A DNA stretch of 64,000 bases from Companilactobacillus zhongbaensis (GTDB lineage: Bacteria; Bacillota; Bacilli; Lactobacillales; Lactobacillaceae): positions 97,058 to 161,057 of the forward strand of contig NZ_RHOM01000002.1 of the NCBI RefSeq assembly GCF_003946515.1, written 5' to 3'. Under the pieces are notes generated by a model. It was not told where the DNA came from, ran no database searches, and saw nothing but the letters and a program-made list of their open reading frames with translations. The first letter of the stretch is position 1; the number at the start of each line of letters is the position of its first letter. The position numbers and the translations under genes are program-made. Below, piece by piece: positions 9,563-18,071 of this stretch.

Positions 9563-9979
9563 ATGTCAAAGAAAATTTATTTTTTGTGCACCGGAAATTC
9601 TTGTCGCAGTCAAATGGCTGAAGGATTTGCGAAGGATATTTTTGGTGAAGATTGGATGGTAAGAAGTGCCGGAGTTGAGATGCACGGATTGAATCCCCGG
9701 GCAGTTAGTTCCATGAAACTTGCCGGAATCGATATTTCGCAACAAACTTCTACTTTGATCGATCAAGATTATTTGATGTCTTGCGATGTGGTCGTGACAC
9801 TTTGCGGTGATGCCAAAGATAAGTGTCCAATGACACCGCCTGAGGTCAAACGGATCCACTGGCCTTTGCCAGATCCTGCACAAGCCACAGGTTCGGAAAC
9901 TGAAATTATGGAAGTTTTTAACCAGGTAAGGGATACGATCAAATCAAATGTCGACCAGCTTTATCAAGAATTAAACTAA
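9563..9979 (+). CDS. arsC: Thioredoxin-coupled arsenate reductase
   Basis: Low-molecular-weight phosphatase-type ArsC that reduces As(V) to As(III). It has the P-loop CTGNSCRS (Cys9) and the redox pair C-x6-C in CGDAKDKC (about 82 and 89), which marks the thioredoxin-coupled class. I place the start at 9563 because GGGAG lies 5 bases upstream; an earlier in-frame ATG at 9551 has no ribosome binding site. It is the last gene of the operon and is followed by a terminator. Confidence 0.93.
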   Translation: MSKKIYFLCTGNSCRSQMAEGFAKDIFGEDWMVRSAGVEMHGLNPRAVSSMKLAGIDISQQTSTLIDQDYLMSCDVVVTLCGDAKDKCPMTPPEVKRIHWPLPDPAQATGSETEIMEVFNQVRDTIKSNVDQLYQELN

Positions 9980-10007
9980 AAAGCCGCCATCTTAGGCGGT
10001 TTTTTTA
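9980..10007. terminator. Terminator between arsC and the acetyltransferase
   Basis: The stem is GCCGCC/GGCGGT (9983-9988 with 9995-10000) with a TTTTTTT run on plus and A residues on the other side, so it can serve both convergent genes. Confidence 0.8.
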
Positions 10008-10658
10008 ATGCAAATATTTATCTCTGATTTCTTGTGGTATTTCTTTTCCGCCATCGTAATACTGATCATCTGCTTCAGTAATATCACGCAACTTCCTAGC
10101 TGGTGTCCCCACAACGATAGTGTTGGCAGCAACGTCTTTAGTGACGACACTTCCAGCACCGACAACAGCATTGTCACCGATCGTTACACCAGGAAGAATA
10201 GTCGAACTGGCACCGATCCAGACATTTTTACCGATGGTGATCGGTTTGTTGTACTGCATCTTCTTGAGCCGAAGTTTGGGAGAAATAGGGTGGGCTGCAG
10301 TCGCAAAGGTCACGTTCGGACCGATCATGCAGTCTTCACCAAAGCTGATCCGACCATCATCGACAAAGTTGCAATTGTAATTGATAAAAATATCCTTGCC
10401 GAAGTTGGCGTTGTACAGTCCACAATTGGCATTGATCGGTGGCAAGATGTACAAGTTGTCGCCATATGTACCAATGACTTCTCGCAAGATCTTGTCACGA
10501 TCTTTTAAACCTTGGGGCGTTTCCGGTGTTTGGTTGTATTCAAAGATCTTTTGGACCAAACTATGTTGATACTCGAGAAAGTCTTCATCAGCACTGTCGT
10601 AAATTTCGCCAGAACTTGTAACTTTCTTGAACTCTGCTAATTTTTCTTTTGATATCAT
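10005..10658 (-). CDS. Sugar O-acetyltransferase (maltose/galactoside type)
   Basis: Left-handed beta-helix acetyl-CoA transferase of 217 residues. It has an N-terminal maltose/galactoside acetyltransferase helical domain, then hexapeptide repeats (IGPNVTF, IGKNVWIG, TILPGVTIGDNAVVGAGSVV) and the catalytic histidine in TAAHPIS. The ATG at 10658 is preferred because AGAGG lies 7 bases upstream; an ATG five codons earlier has no ribosome binding site. It is monocistronic and convergent with the ars operon. The acceptor sugar cannot be told. Confidence 0.9.
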   Translation of the reverse strand: MISKEKLAEFKKVTSSGEIYDSADEDFLEYQHSLVQKIFEYNQTPETPQGLKDRDKILREVIGTYGDNLYILPPINANCGLYNANFGKDIFINYNCNFVDDGRISFGEDCMIGPNVTFATAAHPISPKLRLKKMQYNKPITIGKNVWIGASSTILPGVTIGDNAVVGAGSVVTKDVAANTIVVGTPARKLRDITEADDQYYDGGKEIPQEIRDKYLH

Positions 10659-10819
10659 TAGGCTACCTCTCATTAAGACTATTCTTCAATCATACCTTAT
10701 TAATTGATATGAAATTAATGTTCATAAAATATTCAATCTTTTTTAAGTTTAGATAAATGGAGCTTCAGTATAGTTTAAGTAATGAAACAAATACAAACTT
10801 AAACGAAGGAAGTATTCTT

Positions 10820-11344
10820 ATGAGATGGGTACCATTAACATTAATTTTATTTTTTACTGTGATCAGTGCGATCAACATTTATAAAAAGCAGACTGCCACG
10901 TTGAATCGAAGTTTTTCTTTGATCGGAGTAGTCTATTTAATGCTGCTAGAGATTATCGTCTTCACGCCTATCTCATTTGATGGCTCACAAATTTACGTCA
11001 TGTCTGCAGGGATAGGGAAAGTCAATTTGTTTCAATTGGACGTTTTTGAATTAGGCTTTTTCGAAAATATTTTGTTGACGGTGCCATTGGGGATGTTTAT
11101 CAAGGCATATTTTAACGATATCTCTCTTTCAGACACAGCAATAATCGGCTTGTTCGTCGGTAGTTGGATCGAAATTGCCCAATATTATTTGTCCCATGCA
11201 TTCTTGATCAATCGTTCGAGTGATATTAACGACGTGATTGCCAATGCTTTAGGAATCGTCGTTGGGGCAGTAGTGGTCAAAACGGTGGTAAACTTGTTGA
11301 AACGAAATCAACGGGTGCCAGAATTGACTGCGTTGATTGATTAA
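10820..11344 (+). CDS. VanZ-like membrane protein
   Basis: Protein of 174 residues with about five membrane helices and the VanZ-family pattern: an NLFQLDVFEL loop, then FENILLTVPLG, then the SSDINDVIANALG segment. VanZ relatives modulate resistance to glycopeptides or lipoglycopeptides, but the function of this one is unknown. The start at 10820 is supported by GAAGGAAG about 9 bases upstream; a longer reading from 10757 has no ribosome binding site. Confidence 0.78.
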   Translation: MRWVPLTLILFFTVISAINIYKKQTATLNRSFSLIGVVYLMLLEIIVFTPISFDGSQIYVMSAGIGKVNLFQLDVFELGFFENILLTVPLGMFIKAYFNDISLSDTAIIGLFVGSWIEIAQYYLSHAFLINRSSDINDVIANALGIVVGAVVVKTVVNLLKRNQRVPELTALID

Positions 11345-11387
11345 ATTACAAATTAAATCAGTTAAATTCAAAATTAACTAGTAATTT

Positions 11388-11525
11388 GTTGCAAAAACCT
11401 GTAAAGTAATCTCTTGCAGGTAGCCTACCTGTTATTTACAAGTGGCAGTTTTGCACATTCCAAGGTTTCAATTGTAAGATTGCCCAGGGTCGAACATCAG
11501 GATGATGTTCGGCCTTTTCTTTTTG
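11388..11525 (+). ncRNA. Structured RNA candidate with terminator
   Basis: A long interrupted hairpin spans 11390-11455. TGCAAAA (11390) pairs with TTTTGCA (11449), TGTAAAgTAA (11400) with TTATTTACA (11432), and CAGGTAG (11417) with CTACCTG (11425). A second hairpin (11488-11514, CGAACATCA/TGATGTTCG) ends in a T-rich tract, and a further terminator GGACCC/GGGTC with T7 follows at 11546-11570. There is no ORF. I do not recognise the family and see no clear promoter, so it may instead be a 3' UTR of the VanZ gene. Confidence 0.4.
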
Positions 11526-11670
11526 CCTAAAATGTTTCTTCCATTGGACCCAATTTAAGGGTCTTTTTTTGTATTATCTTGTTCATATTGCAAGTGGATA
11601 GTTTACACTATGATTATATGGTAGAAATTATTGGAAATTTGCTATTCATTGAATTCGGAGGGGGAATAAT

Positions 11671-14190
11671 ATGAATAAAGAAATTATGGTTCGTGGTGGT
11701 AAGGTCAATAATTTAAAAAATATTGACGTAAATATCCCACTTAATAAATTTGTCGCTATTTCGGGTCCCTCAGGTTCTGGGAAAAGTTCTTTAGCGATGG
11801 GTATTTTGTATGCTGAAGGGTCACGTAGATATTTGGAAGCTTTGTCGACTTATACGAGAAGACGGATCAGCCAAAGTAAACGTTCTGACGTTCAAGAAGT
11901 CAAAAACATTCCTTCAGCAATCGCCTTACGGCAACGTCCCGGAGTACCTTCCGAACGCTCAACGGTTGGTTCGATGAGTGAGATCTTCAATGTAGTACGT
12001 CTGATTTTTTCACGGTTAGGTTCAACGGTTTGTCCAAACGGTCATTGGATCGCCCCTAGTTTGAAAATTGCTCAAGCGATGGACCTTCCCGGAGGTGCTG
12101 ACAGCCGAATGGGTATCATTTCTTGCCCTGTCTGTGGAGTTGAGTTTATGGCTAAGGCTGCCGAAGATTTTGCTTTCAATTCCGGCGGAGCTTGTCCTCA
12201 ATGTCACGGTACTGGTAAGATTCGCGAACTCGATGAAAGCAAACTGATCGGTGACGAGAACTTGACGTTGGATCAAGGAGCAGTGGATTCTTGGCACTTG
12301 CCAGGTCGTAATTTCATGCCGACAGTTGCTGCAAGTCTAGGGGTTCGCACGGACGTCCCTTACAAAGACTTGACCGATAAGCAAAAAGATATTGTGCTTC
12401 ACGGCGAGAAAAAACAATATTCAGTCGATTTTCGCACATCTACCGGTCGAGTTTTCCACACTGATAAAACTTTGTACGAAAATGCCTATGAGGCAGTTTA
12501 CGATTCGTTGAAGACGGTCAAGAGTGAACGCTCGATCAATAAGATCAATCAGTTTTTCCATTTCTCCGTTTGTCCAACTTGTCATGGAACTCGTTTGAAT
12601 CCAGAGCTATTGACCCAGATCGTCGGCGAAAAAAATATTGCTGAAGTATCGGATCTAACACTAGGTAGTTTGCACGTTTGGGAAGAACAAACGAAGAGCG
12701 AATTGCCTGATGAGCTACAAGCGATGGCGAGAATACTTTTTAAAAACTTGCACGACACCTTGCAACCATTGCTCGATCTTGGCTTGGATTATTTGACCTT
12801 GTCGAGAAATGGAAATACTTTGTCGACTGGTGAGTTGCAACGGATCCAATTAGCCAAAACATTACGGACCGAAACTACTGGTGTTTTGTACGTCTTGGAT
12901 GAGCCTTCGATCGGTTTGCATCCTGATAACGTCAAAGGTTTGATCAACATTTTTCATAAGTTGATCGATCAAGGCAATTCGTTAGTTGTAGTTGATCACG
13001 AGGTCGATATTATTAGTGCTGCTGATTGGGTGATCGAAATCGGACCAGGTTCTGGCGATGCTGGTGGTAATGTCATTGCAGAGGGAACTCCGCAAGACTT
13101 AGTTAATAACCAAGATTCCTTGATTGGACCGTTCATTTCCGGAAAAGCTAATATTATGAATGAAAAAGTCCCAGTCAAAAAACAAGCTGAAGGTCATTCC
13201 ACTGCTTTTGAGGTCGATAATTATTTCAATTTACACGATATTAAAACGCAAATTCCTAATAACGAGATCACCGCAATCACTGGTTTTTCTGGAGCTGGTA
13301 AAACTAGTTTGATCTTGGATAGTTTGGTCCCAGCAATCGAAGCTAAAGAAAAGAAACAAGCATTGCCCAAACAAATTAAAGCAATGACGACTGACTTAGA
13401 CCATGTCGTCAGTATCGATGCCAAACCGGTGGGTAAAAATACTCGATCAAGTTTGGCAACCTATACAACAATCATGGATAATTTACGTCGCATGTTTGCC
13501 GATTTACCGGAGTCTAAGGCTAAGAAGTACGGTATTTCGTATTTTTCATACAATAGTAAACAAGGAGCTTGTGAACATTGTGGTGGTATCGGAAAGATTT
13601 CTTTAGACATTCAATACTTACCTGACATGGAAGAAGTTTGCCCATATTGTCACGGTAATCGATATAAAGATGAGATCCAACAGATCAAGTGGCATGGCTA
13701 TTCGATCGTCGACTTGCTCGATCTATCCGTTAAAGAGGCCATCGATGTCTTTAAATCAGAGCCCAAAATTGAAAAGCAATTAAAATTACTCGATGAGATC
13801 GGTTTGAACTACCTTCATCTCGGTGAAAGTACTCCTGAACTTTCCGGTGGGGAAGCTCAACGTTTGAAACTAGTCAATCATTTAACTGGTAAGCAAGACA
13901 AGACAATGTTCGTTTTCGACGAACCATCCGTTGGCTTGCATCCCATCGATGTTCAAACTTTGCTTGGGGTAATGAACAAGCTCAAAACTCAAGGGGCTAC
14001 GATCATCATTATTACTCATGATCTAGATCTGATGACCAATGCTGACTATTTGATCGACCTTGGTCCTAAAGGTGGCGCTGCCGGTGGGAAACTAATGGCC
14101 GCCGGAAAACCAACAGACTTAGTCAAAACAGCTCAAAGTTTAACTATCGATTATTTGAAGGAACATTTTGAAAAATTTGATTTGATGTAA
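11671..14190 (+). CDS. UvrA-like excinuclease ATPase (short UvrA2 type)
   Basis: ABC-class ATPase with two nucleotide-binding domains related to the UvrA damage-recognition subunit. Seen are Walker A GPSGSGKSS (about 32) and GFSGAGKTS, zinc-binding CPVC/CPQC and CEHC/CPYC pairs, signatures LSTGELQR and LSGGEAQR, and Walker B segments VLDEPS and VFDEPS. At 839 residues it is about 100 shorter than housekeeping UvrA. This fits the UvrA2/drug-resistance class, sometimes tied to DNA-binding antibiotics, rather than core NER uvrA. GGAGGGGGA precedes the ATG. A dehydrogenase remnant begins right after the stop codon. Confidence 0.85.
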   Translation: MNKEIMVRGGKVNNLKNIDVNIPLNKFVAISGPSGSGKSSLAMGILYAEGSRRYLEALSTYTRRRISQSKRSDVQEVKNIPSAIALRQRPGVPSERSTVGSMSEIFNVVRLIFSRLGSTVCPNGHWIAPSLKIAQAMDLPGGADSRMGIISCPVCGVEFMAKAAEDFAFNSGGACPQCHGTGKIRELDESKLIGDENLTLDQGAVDSWHLPGRNFMPTVAASLGVRTDVPYKDLTDKQKDIVLHGEKKQYSVDFRTSTGRVFHTDKTLYENAYEAVYDSLKTVKSERSINKINQFFHFSVCPTCHGTRLNPELLTQIVGEKNIAEVSDLTLGSLHVWEEQTKSELPDELQAMARILFKNLHDTLQPLLDLGLDYLTLSRNGNTLSTGELQRIQLAKTLRTETTGVLYVLDEPSIGLHPDNVKGLINIFHKLIDQGNSLVVVDHEVDIISAADWVIEIGPGSGDAGGNVIAEGTPQDLVNNQDSLIGPFISGKANIMNEKVPVKKQAEGHSTAFEVDNYFNLHDIKTQIPNNEITAITGFSGAGKTSLILDSLVPAIEAKEKKQALPKQIKAMTTDLDHVVSIDAKPVGKNTRSSLATYTTIMDNLRRMFADLPESKAKKYGISYFSYNSKQGACEHCGGIGKISLDIQYLPDMEEVCPYCHGNRYKDEIQQIKWHGYSIVDLLDLSVKEAIDVFKSEPKIEKQLKLLDEIGLNYLHLGESTPELSGGEAQRLKLVNHLTGKQDKTMFVFDEPSVGLHPIDVQTLLGVMNKLKTQGATIIIITHDLDLMTNADYLIDLGPKGGAAGGKLMAAGKPTDLVKTAQSLTIDYLKEHFEKFDLM

Positions 14191-14193
14191 GTT

Positions 14194-14505
14194 TTTTTTA
14201 GAGAATATTCAGAGGAACCAATTCAAATTGGTGACAAAACATATTTCACTGGTGCTCTAGCTGGTAAATGGACTTATGATAATTTCTCACCATTTATGAT
14301 TCCCAAGGGTGTCCACCTAACTAGTTATCCTGGTGAATCAACTGACTTACCAGCTGATATTTTGCAAGACGTCGTTGATGGTGTTGCAGCTGGCAATATC
14401 GATGTGCCGATTGCTCATGTTTATCATGAACTGGCAAGTGTTGGTCAAGATCAGAGTGATTTGGAATCTAATAAATATAATGGAAAGCATGTTGTTGTGC
14501 TTTAA
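14194..14505 (+). pseudogene. 3' remnant of a zinc-type alcohol dehydrogenase / quinone oxidoreductase
   Basis: Frame 1 reads on from just after the uvrA-like stop into GALAGKWTYDNFSPF and PADILQDVVDGVAAG, ending in KYNGKHVVVL and a stop. This is the C-terminal ~100 residues of an MDR-type oxidoreductase. The N-terminal catalytic and Rossmann parts are absent and there is no ribosome binding site, so it is a truncated remnant. A terminator follows (GGTAGTACCCAA at 14516 with TTGGGTATTACC at 14541, then T7). Confidence 0.75.
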
Positions 14506-14510
14506 AATGA

Positions 14511-14559
14511 AAAAAGGTAGTACCCAAAAATTTTATTTTCTTGGGTATTACCTTTTTTT
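14511..14559. terminator. Intrinsic terminator
   Basis: The 12-bp stem 14516-14527/14541-14552 has one mismatch and is followed by TTTTTTT. A-rich sequence on the left makes it usable in both directions. Confidence 0.85.
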
Positions 14560-14696
14560 CGTACTAATTTTGGTTAATAATCGTTGTACTTAGAATTTAA
14601 TTCTTCGGTGAGTTTATCCAAACGTTTTCAAATTTGTCTGTGGGATTTAAGTTCCGTGCTGGGAGCTAAATTTTGGATATTTCGGTGAAACTAAGT

Positions 14697-14750
14697 AAAA
14701 TAAAAAACCAGCTGTACCAAGAGATTAATCCCTTGATGCAACTGGTAAAA
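14697..14750 (-). terminator. Probable original ssrA terminator, displaced by the prophage
   Basis: On the minus strand an ACCAG...CTGGT stem with inner CAAG/CTTG pairs ends in TTTTTTATTTT. It lies on the chromosomal side of attL, where the sequence downstream of tmRNA would be before integration. A second long imperfect hairpin (14753-14805, GTAAGCGC with GCGCTTGC) lies beside it. Confidence 0.5.
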
Positions 14751-14844
14751 GGAACGTAAGCGCCTGCCAATTTTGAGGAAATACAAAATTAGTTTGCGCT
14801 TGCGTTACGGTCGTAAGGTTGGCTTCGCCGACGAACGACTAAGG

Positions 14845-14871
14845 AAGTGGAGATGAGGGGAATCGAACCCC
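14845..14871. repeat. attL core
   Basis: This 27-bp sequence, including GGAGATGAGGGGAATCGAA, is identical to 52473-52499 and corresponds to the T-arm/acceptor end of tmRNA. Nothing else of ssrA is present on this side. Confidence 0.95.
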
Positions 14872-14932
14872 ATTTTTTTAAAACCTCTACACGCCAACGG
14901 TTACAAGGCTTTTACGGTTTGTTTTTTTTCAT

Positions 14933-14954
14933 TGAGTACCATTTTGGGTACCAT
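14933..14954. promoter_or_regulatory. Candidate integrase arm-type sites, left
   Basis: Two GRGTRCCAT units (GAGTACCAT at 14934, GGGTACCAT at 14946) lie 60-80 bases inside attL. Two more (GAGTACCAT at 52357, GAGTGCCAT at 52368) lie inside attR. Confidence 0.5.
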
Positions 14955-14955
14955 A

Positions 14956-16116
14956 TTAAAAATTAAGAAACTTTACAAGTTTCTCCGTTGCTTTTTTGTT
15001 TTGATCTGCTGTTACGTGAGTGTATATGTTTAATGTTGTTTGAGCGTCCTCATGTCCTAACAATGTTTGAGCCTCTTTAATAGTTGCTCCTGAGGCAAAC
15101 AATGCACTTGCGTAGGAATGTCTAAAACCATGTATGGTTATTGGGTGTAATAAAGTTTGTTCACTGTTCACACGTTTCATTATTAAATCTAACCATTTCT
15201 TTGGAGTATTTAATGATTTAAAGTGATTAGTATTACTATGAAAAATTAACTGTGAACCTTTACCAATATTAAAACCCATTTTCAACAATTCCTTGCGATC
15301 CTGAATTCTCCAGAGGTTTAAATATTTAATTGTGGTTGTATCTAGGGGAATGGTACGAGTTCCCTTAATTGTCTTTGTGTCTTGAATTATCTGCTTTCCT
15401 CCAATACCTTGCGTCAGTGTTTTGTTGATTTGCAAAATGTTTTCGGTGTTGTTAAAGTCATTCCACGTTAATGCCAAACATTCACCACGTCTAATACCAG
15501 TGAATGCAAGTATTCTAAACAATGTGTAACGTTCTAACTCTTTTTTTGAATCAATAAAATCGAAAAAGGTTTTCAACTCATCTTTATTCCAAAAGTTTGG
15601 TTCTTTTTCAATATGTTCAGTTTTTCGTGGCATGATAACTCTTTTAGCTGGGTTGTCAGTAATGTACTGTTGCTGAATAGCATATTTGAAAATAGCACTG
15701 GTGTAATAAAACCAAGGTTTGAAATTGTTGGTAGTCGACTTAAACCATTTGTTTAGCTCACTTTGTATTTGAGCAGTAGTGATTGATCTAATTCGATATT
15801 TGCCAAATGCCGGTAATATGTGATTTTCAAAAATCTTTTTCTTTTTGTACCATGTACTTTCACGAACAGTATTAACATACCCCTCAAACCATTCATTATA
15901 AACCTCTTCAAAGGTTATATTTGTTTCTTTGTGTTCTGTAATTCCTTGTGTCGCTTGATACTCTAGTTTTTTTAATTCAACTTTTGCTTCTTTGAGAGTT
16001 GCAAAATGTCGATTTGTTCTTTTTCTCTTTCCGGTTTTCGGATCAATACCTAAATAAATATTAAATTTGTAGGCGGTTGATCCGTCTTTTTTTGTGTATT
16101 TTTTTATTTTCGTCAT
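14956..16116 (-). CDS. int: Tyrosine-type phage integrase
   Basis: Site-specific recombinase of 386 residues that inserts the prophage into ssrA. It has an N-terminal arm-DNA-binding domain (about 1-60), a SAM-like core-binding domain (about 65-165) and a catalytic domain with Arg209 (TGIRRGE), His329-x-x-Arg332 (HGFRHSYAS), His355 (LLGHED) and nucleophile Tyr365 (NIYTHV). CGGGAG precedes the start codon. It is encoded at the attL end, transcribed towards it, as usual for tmRNA-targeting phages. Confidence 0.96.
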   Translation of the reverse strand: MTKIKKYTKKDGSTAYKFNIYLGIDPKTGKRKRTNRHFATLKEAKVELKKLEYQATQGITEHKETNITFEEVYNEWFEGYVNTVRESTWYKKKKIFENHILPAFGKYRIRSITTAQIQSELNKWFKSTTNNFKPWFYYTSAIFKYAIQQQYITDNPAKRVIMPRKTEHIEKEPNFWNKDELKTFFDFIDSKKELERYTLFRILAFTGIRRGECLALTWNDFNNTENILQINKTLTQGIGGKQIIQDTKTIKGTRTIPLDTTTIKYLNLWRIQDRKELLKMGFNIGKGSQLIFHSNTNHFKSLNTPKKWLDLIMKRVNSEQTLLHPITIHGFRHSYASALFASGATIKEAQTLLGHEDAQTTLNIYTHVTADQNKKATEKLVKFLNF

Positions 16117-16169
16117 ATTTTAATCTCCCGCCGTGGGAACAGGGAAGAAACGACATGAATAATTAAATG

Positions 16170-16307
16170 CTATTGAACACTATAAGTTTTTGATCCAATA
16201 TCCTTGAAATCAGAATTAGAAAATTTAACTGTTACTTTATTTGTGTTTTCTAATTCAAATAATACAACTCCTTGTGTCGTTTTCTTTGGTAGCAATTTAT
16301 CATTCAT
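16170..16307 (-). CDS. Small protein of unknown function
   Basis: 45 residues starting MNDKLLPKKT, with AGAGGA 4 bases before the ATG. A longer reading from 16355 lacks a ribosome binding site. No family recognised. It lies between the integrase and a mini-ORF that resembles an integrase N-terminus. Confidence 0.45.
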   Translation of the reverse strand: MNDKLLPKKTTQGVVLFELENTNKVTVKFSNSDFKDIGSKTYSVQ

Positions 16308-16332
16308 TGCGTCCTCTTGTGTTTGAAGAGGG

Positions 16333-16410
16333 CTATTTGCGTTTTCCTTGATCATCTTTGTAGTAAACGTGAAAAGCCCAAGAACCTTGCTTTTTGTATA
16401 TTTGAGCCAT
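16333..16410 (-). pseudogene. Mini-ORF resembling an integrase N-terminal arm domain
   Basis: 25 codons with a strong GGAGG ribosome binding site encode MAQIYKKQGSWAFHVYYKDD followed by QGKRK and a stop. This pattern matches the first strand-turn-strand of integrase arm-binding domains (compare the GIDPKTGKRKR turn of the resident integrase). It could be a remnant of an earlier integrase or a mini-protein still expressed. Confidence 0.5.
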
Positions 16411-16478
16411 AATTACACCTCCAAAAACGTAATTTGAGTAAAAATAAATAAGCCTAGGGTGGCTTATTTAATGAGAAT

Positions 16479-16844
16479 TTATAGCATTTCCTCTTTTTTC
16501 TTGTTAAATTCTTCTTGTGTTAAAACACCTTTTTCAACAAGTTTATGCATTTCTTCTAATTTATCTAAATCCAGTTTTTTATTTTTCTTTTCAGTGCTTT
16601 TTTCTTTAATGTATCCTGTGGTTTTTTGAGATACATTTTTTGTTAATTCTGGAGTTTTTACTTTTAAAAATCCAAGCATCTTATCAAAATAGGGCCTTCC
16701 AAATTTATATAATCCCAATAATATTACTGCTAATATTATAATAAAAGGAATTGTGTAAAATAACATTGATGGATCAAATAAAACTCTAACAATTATTATA
16801 AAGCTGATTATAAATATAAAAGTCTTCCATAGTAGTTTTGTCAT
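16479..16844 (-). CDS. Membrane protein with C-terminal SHOCT-like motif
   Basis: 121 residues. Two hydrophobic helices (about 5-22 and 28-48) are followed by a basic linker. The C-terminal ~30 residues (LDKLEEMHKLVEKGVLTQEEF) match the SHOCT short C-terminal domain, which is often found on membrane or lysogeny-module proteins. Function unknown. It forms a minus-strand lysogeny unit with the Ltp-like gene and the repressor. Confidence 0.6.
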   Translation of the reverse strand: MTKLLWKTFIFIISFIIIVRVLFDPSMLFYTIPFIIILAVILLGLYKFGRPYFDKMLGFLKVKTPELTKNVSQKTTGYIKEKSTEKKNKKLDLDKLEEMHKLVEKGVLTQEEFNKKKEEML

Positions 16845-16853
16845 TATTTGCTC

Positions 16854-17399
16854 CTAGTCGTTTAAATGCTGTACTGCGTAATCCGCCTCAGATTGTGTAA
16901 ACTTTTCGCCATATTCTGATGTTAATTGATCTCTAATGCCTTCAGATGACATATCTTGGTCTTTTTGATAAGATTTAGCTTTTTTAAGTGCATTTTTATT
17001 GTAGTCAGCCTTTAGATTATCTACAGCATATTGTGCTGCTTCGGCAGAAAATTTATCTCCGTACTCAGAAGTTAGTTGGTCATAAATACCTTTTTTCGAC
17101 ATATACATAAGGTTCGAATATGTTTTAGCTTTATTTAGTGCTGATTTATATTCAGCTGGTACATTATCTTCTTTTTTAGAATCATCAGATTTAAAGAAGT
17201 TTTTTACTTTCTTTTCTGCCTCTTTTGTTTCTTTTGTATTAGCTTTCGGGGTAGTTTTTTCGGTCTTTGTACTTTCAGGTGTTGTTTTATTTCCACTGTC
17301 GGAGATTGTATTTCCTACAATAATAATTGCAAATGCAACGATTAACCAGAACCACCATTTCTTATAGAAAGGTTTTTTCTTATTTTCTTCTCTTTTCAT
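16854..17399 (-). CDS. Ltp-like superinfection-exclusion membrane protein
   Basis: 181 residues. A basic N-terminus and a single membrane helix (WWFWLIVAFAIIIVG, about 15-32) are followed by a Lys/Thr/Glu-rich spacer. Two tandem ~50-residue helical repeats come next, each with YxxAL..AK.Y and QLTSEYGxKF..xxAxYAV. These match the host cell surface-exposed lipoprotein (Ltp) repeats, known from Streptococcus phage TP-J34, where Ltp blocks phage DNA injection. Ltp is a lipoprotein; here no lipobox is seen and a membrane anchor replaces it. The position between integrase and repressor is the same as for ltp. The start at 17399 follows GGGAGG; the in-frame ATG 13 codons earlier does not. Confidence 0.75.
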   Translation of the reverse strand: MKREENKKKPFYKKWWFWLIVAFAIIIVGNTISDSGNKTTPESTKTEKTTPKANTKETKEAEKKVKNFFKSDDSKKEDNVPAEYKSALNKAKTYSNLMYMSKKGIYDQLTSEYGDKFSAEAAQYAVDNLKADYNKNALKKAKSYQKDQDMSSEGIRDQLTSEYGEKFTQSEADYAVQHLND

Positions 17400-17456
17400 A
17401 ATTTGTAATTCCTCCCAATAGTCAGCTTTTATTGTCATCAGTGTTTGGACATTAAA

Positions 17457-18071
17457 CTACAGTTCAGTTGTATATCTGATTGCTTTGCCAAGAATACGAG
17501 CAGGGCTGTCTTTGGTTACTATAATTGGATCATAGTCCTTGTTATCTGGCATAAGCATTACAATGTTCCCAGAATGTTTAACCCGTTTCAAAGTTGCTTC
17601 TGTATCACTATTAACTAGGACTGCAGCTATTTCATCGTCCTCAACTTCTGGTTGCTCTCTAATTAAGACATTGGAGCCATTAGGGATGGTAGGCTCCATT
17701 GAATGACCTTTAGCAACTAGATAGAATACGGTACCACTTGGGAGCGAGTCCTCAGGCTCCTCCAAATATCCTTCTATATTTTCTTCTGCAGTTATTGGAT
17801 CTCCACATGCAATTTCGCCTAGTATAGGAATCATTGCAGTTTTATGCTTAGGAGATTGAGAGTTATCGATATTCAATAAATAATCAGGTTCTATATGAAA
17901 TGCTTTGGCAAAATCATTTACGCGATTTAAAGGGAATTCTCTTGTTCTATTAAAATATCTGGAAACAGCTGATTTAGCCATACCGGTTCTGCGTGCTATT
18001 TCACTTATAGATAAATTTTGTTTTGATTTTAAATCATCTAATATATTCATAATTTCATCGTTAGTTCTCAT
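17457..18071 (-). CDS. CI-like repressor with S24/LexA-type self-cleavage domain
   Basis: 204 residues. The XRE-type HTH (about 8-65, SISEIARRTGMAKSAVSRYF) is joined to an S24 peptidase domain. The cleavage site is ACG (Cys89-Gly90 in EIACGDP), and the catalytic dyad is Ser124 (GHSMEP) and Lys162 (TLKRV). This predicts RecA-stimulated autocleavage and SOS induction. It is divergent from the Cro-like gene and should bind the shared operator region. Confidence 0.93.
   Translation of the reverse strand: MRTNDEIMNILDDLKSKQNLSISEIARRTGMAKSAVSRYFNRTREFPLNRVNDFAKAFHIEPDYLLNIDNSQSPKHKTAMIPILGEIACGDPITAEENIEGYLEEPEDSLPSGTVFYLVAKGHSMEPTIPNGSNVLIREQPEVEDDEIAAVLVNSDTEATLKRVKHSGNIVMLMPDNKDYDPIIVTKDSPARILGKAIRYTTEL

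Noticed and set aside
10008..10508. 166-residue plus-strand ORF opposite the acetyltransferase
   Set aside because: Antisense shadow of the hexapeptide-repeat gene.
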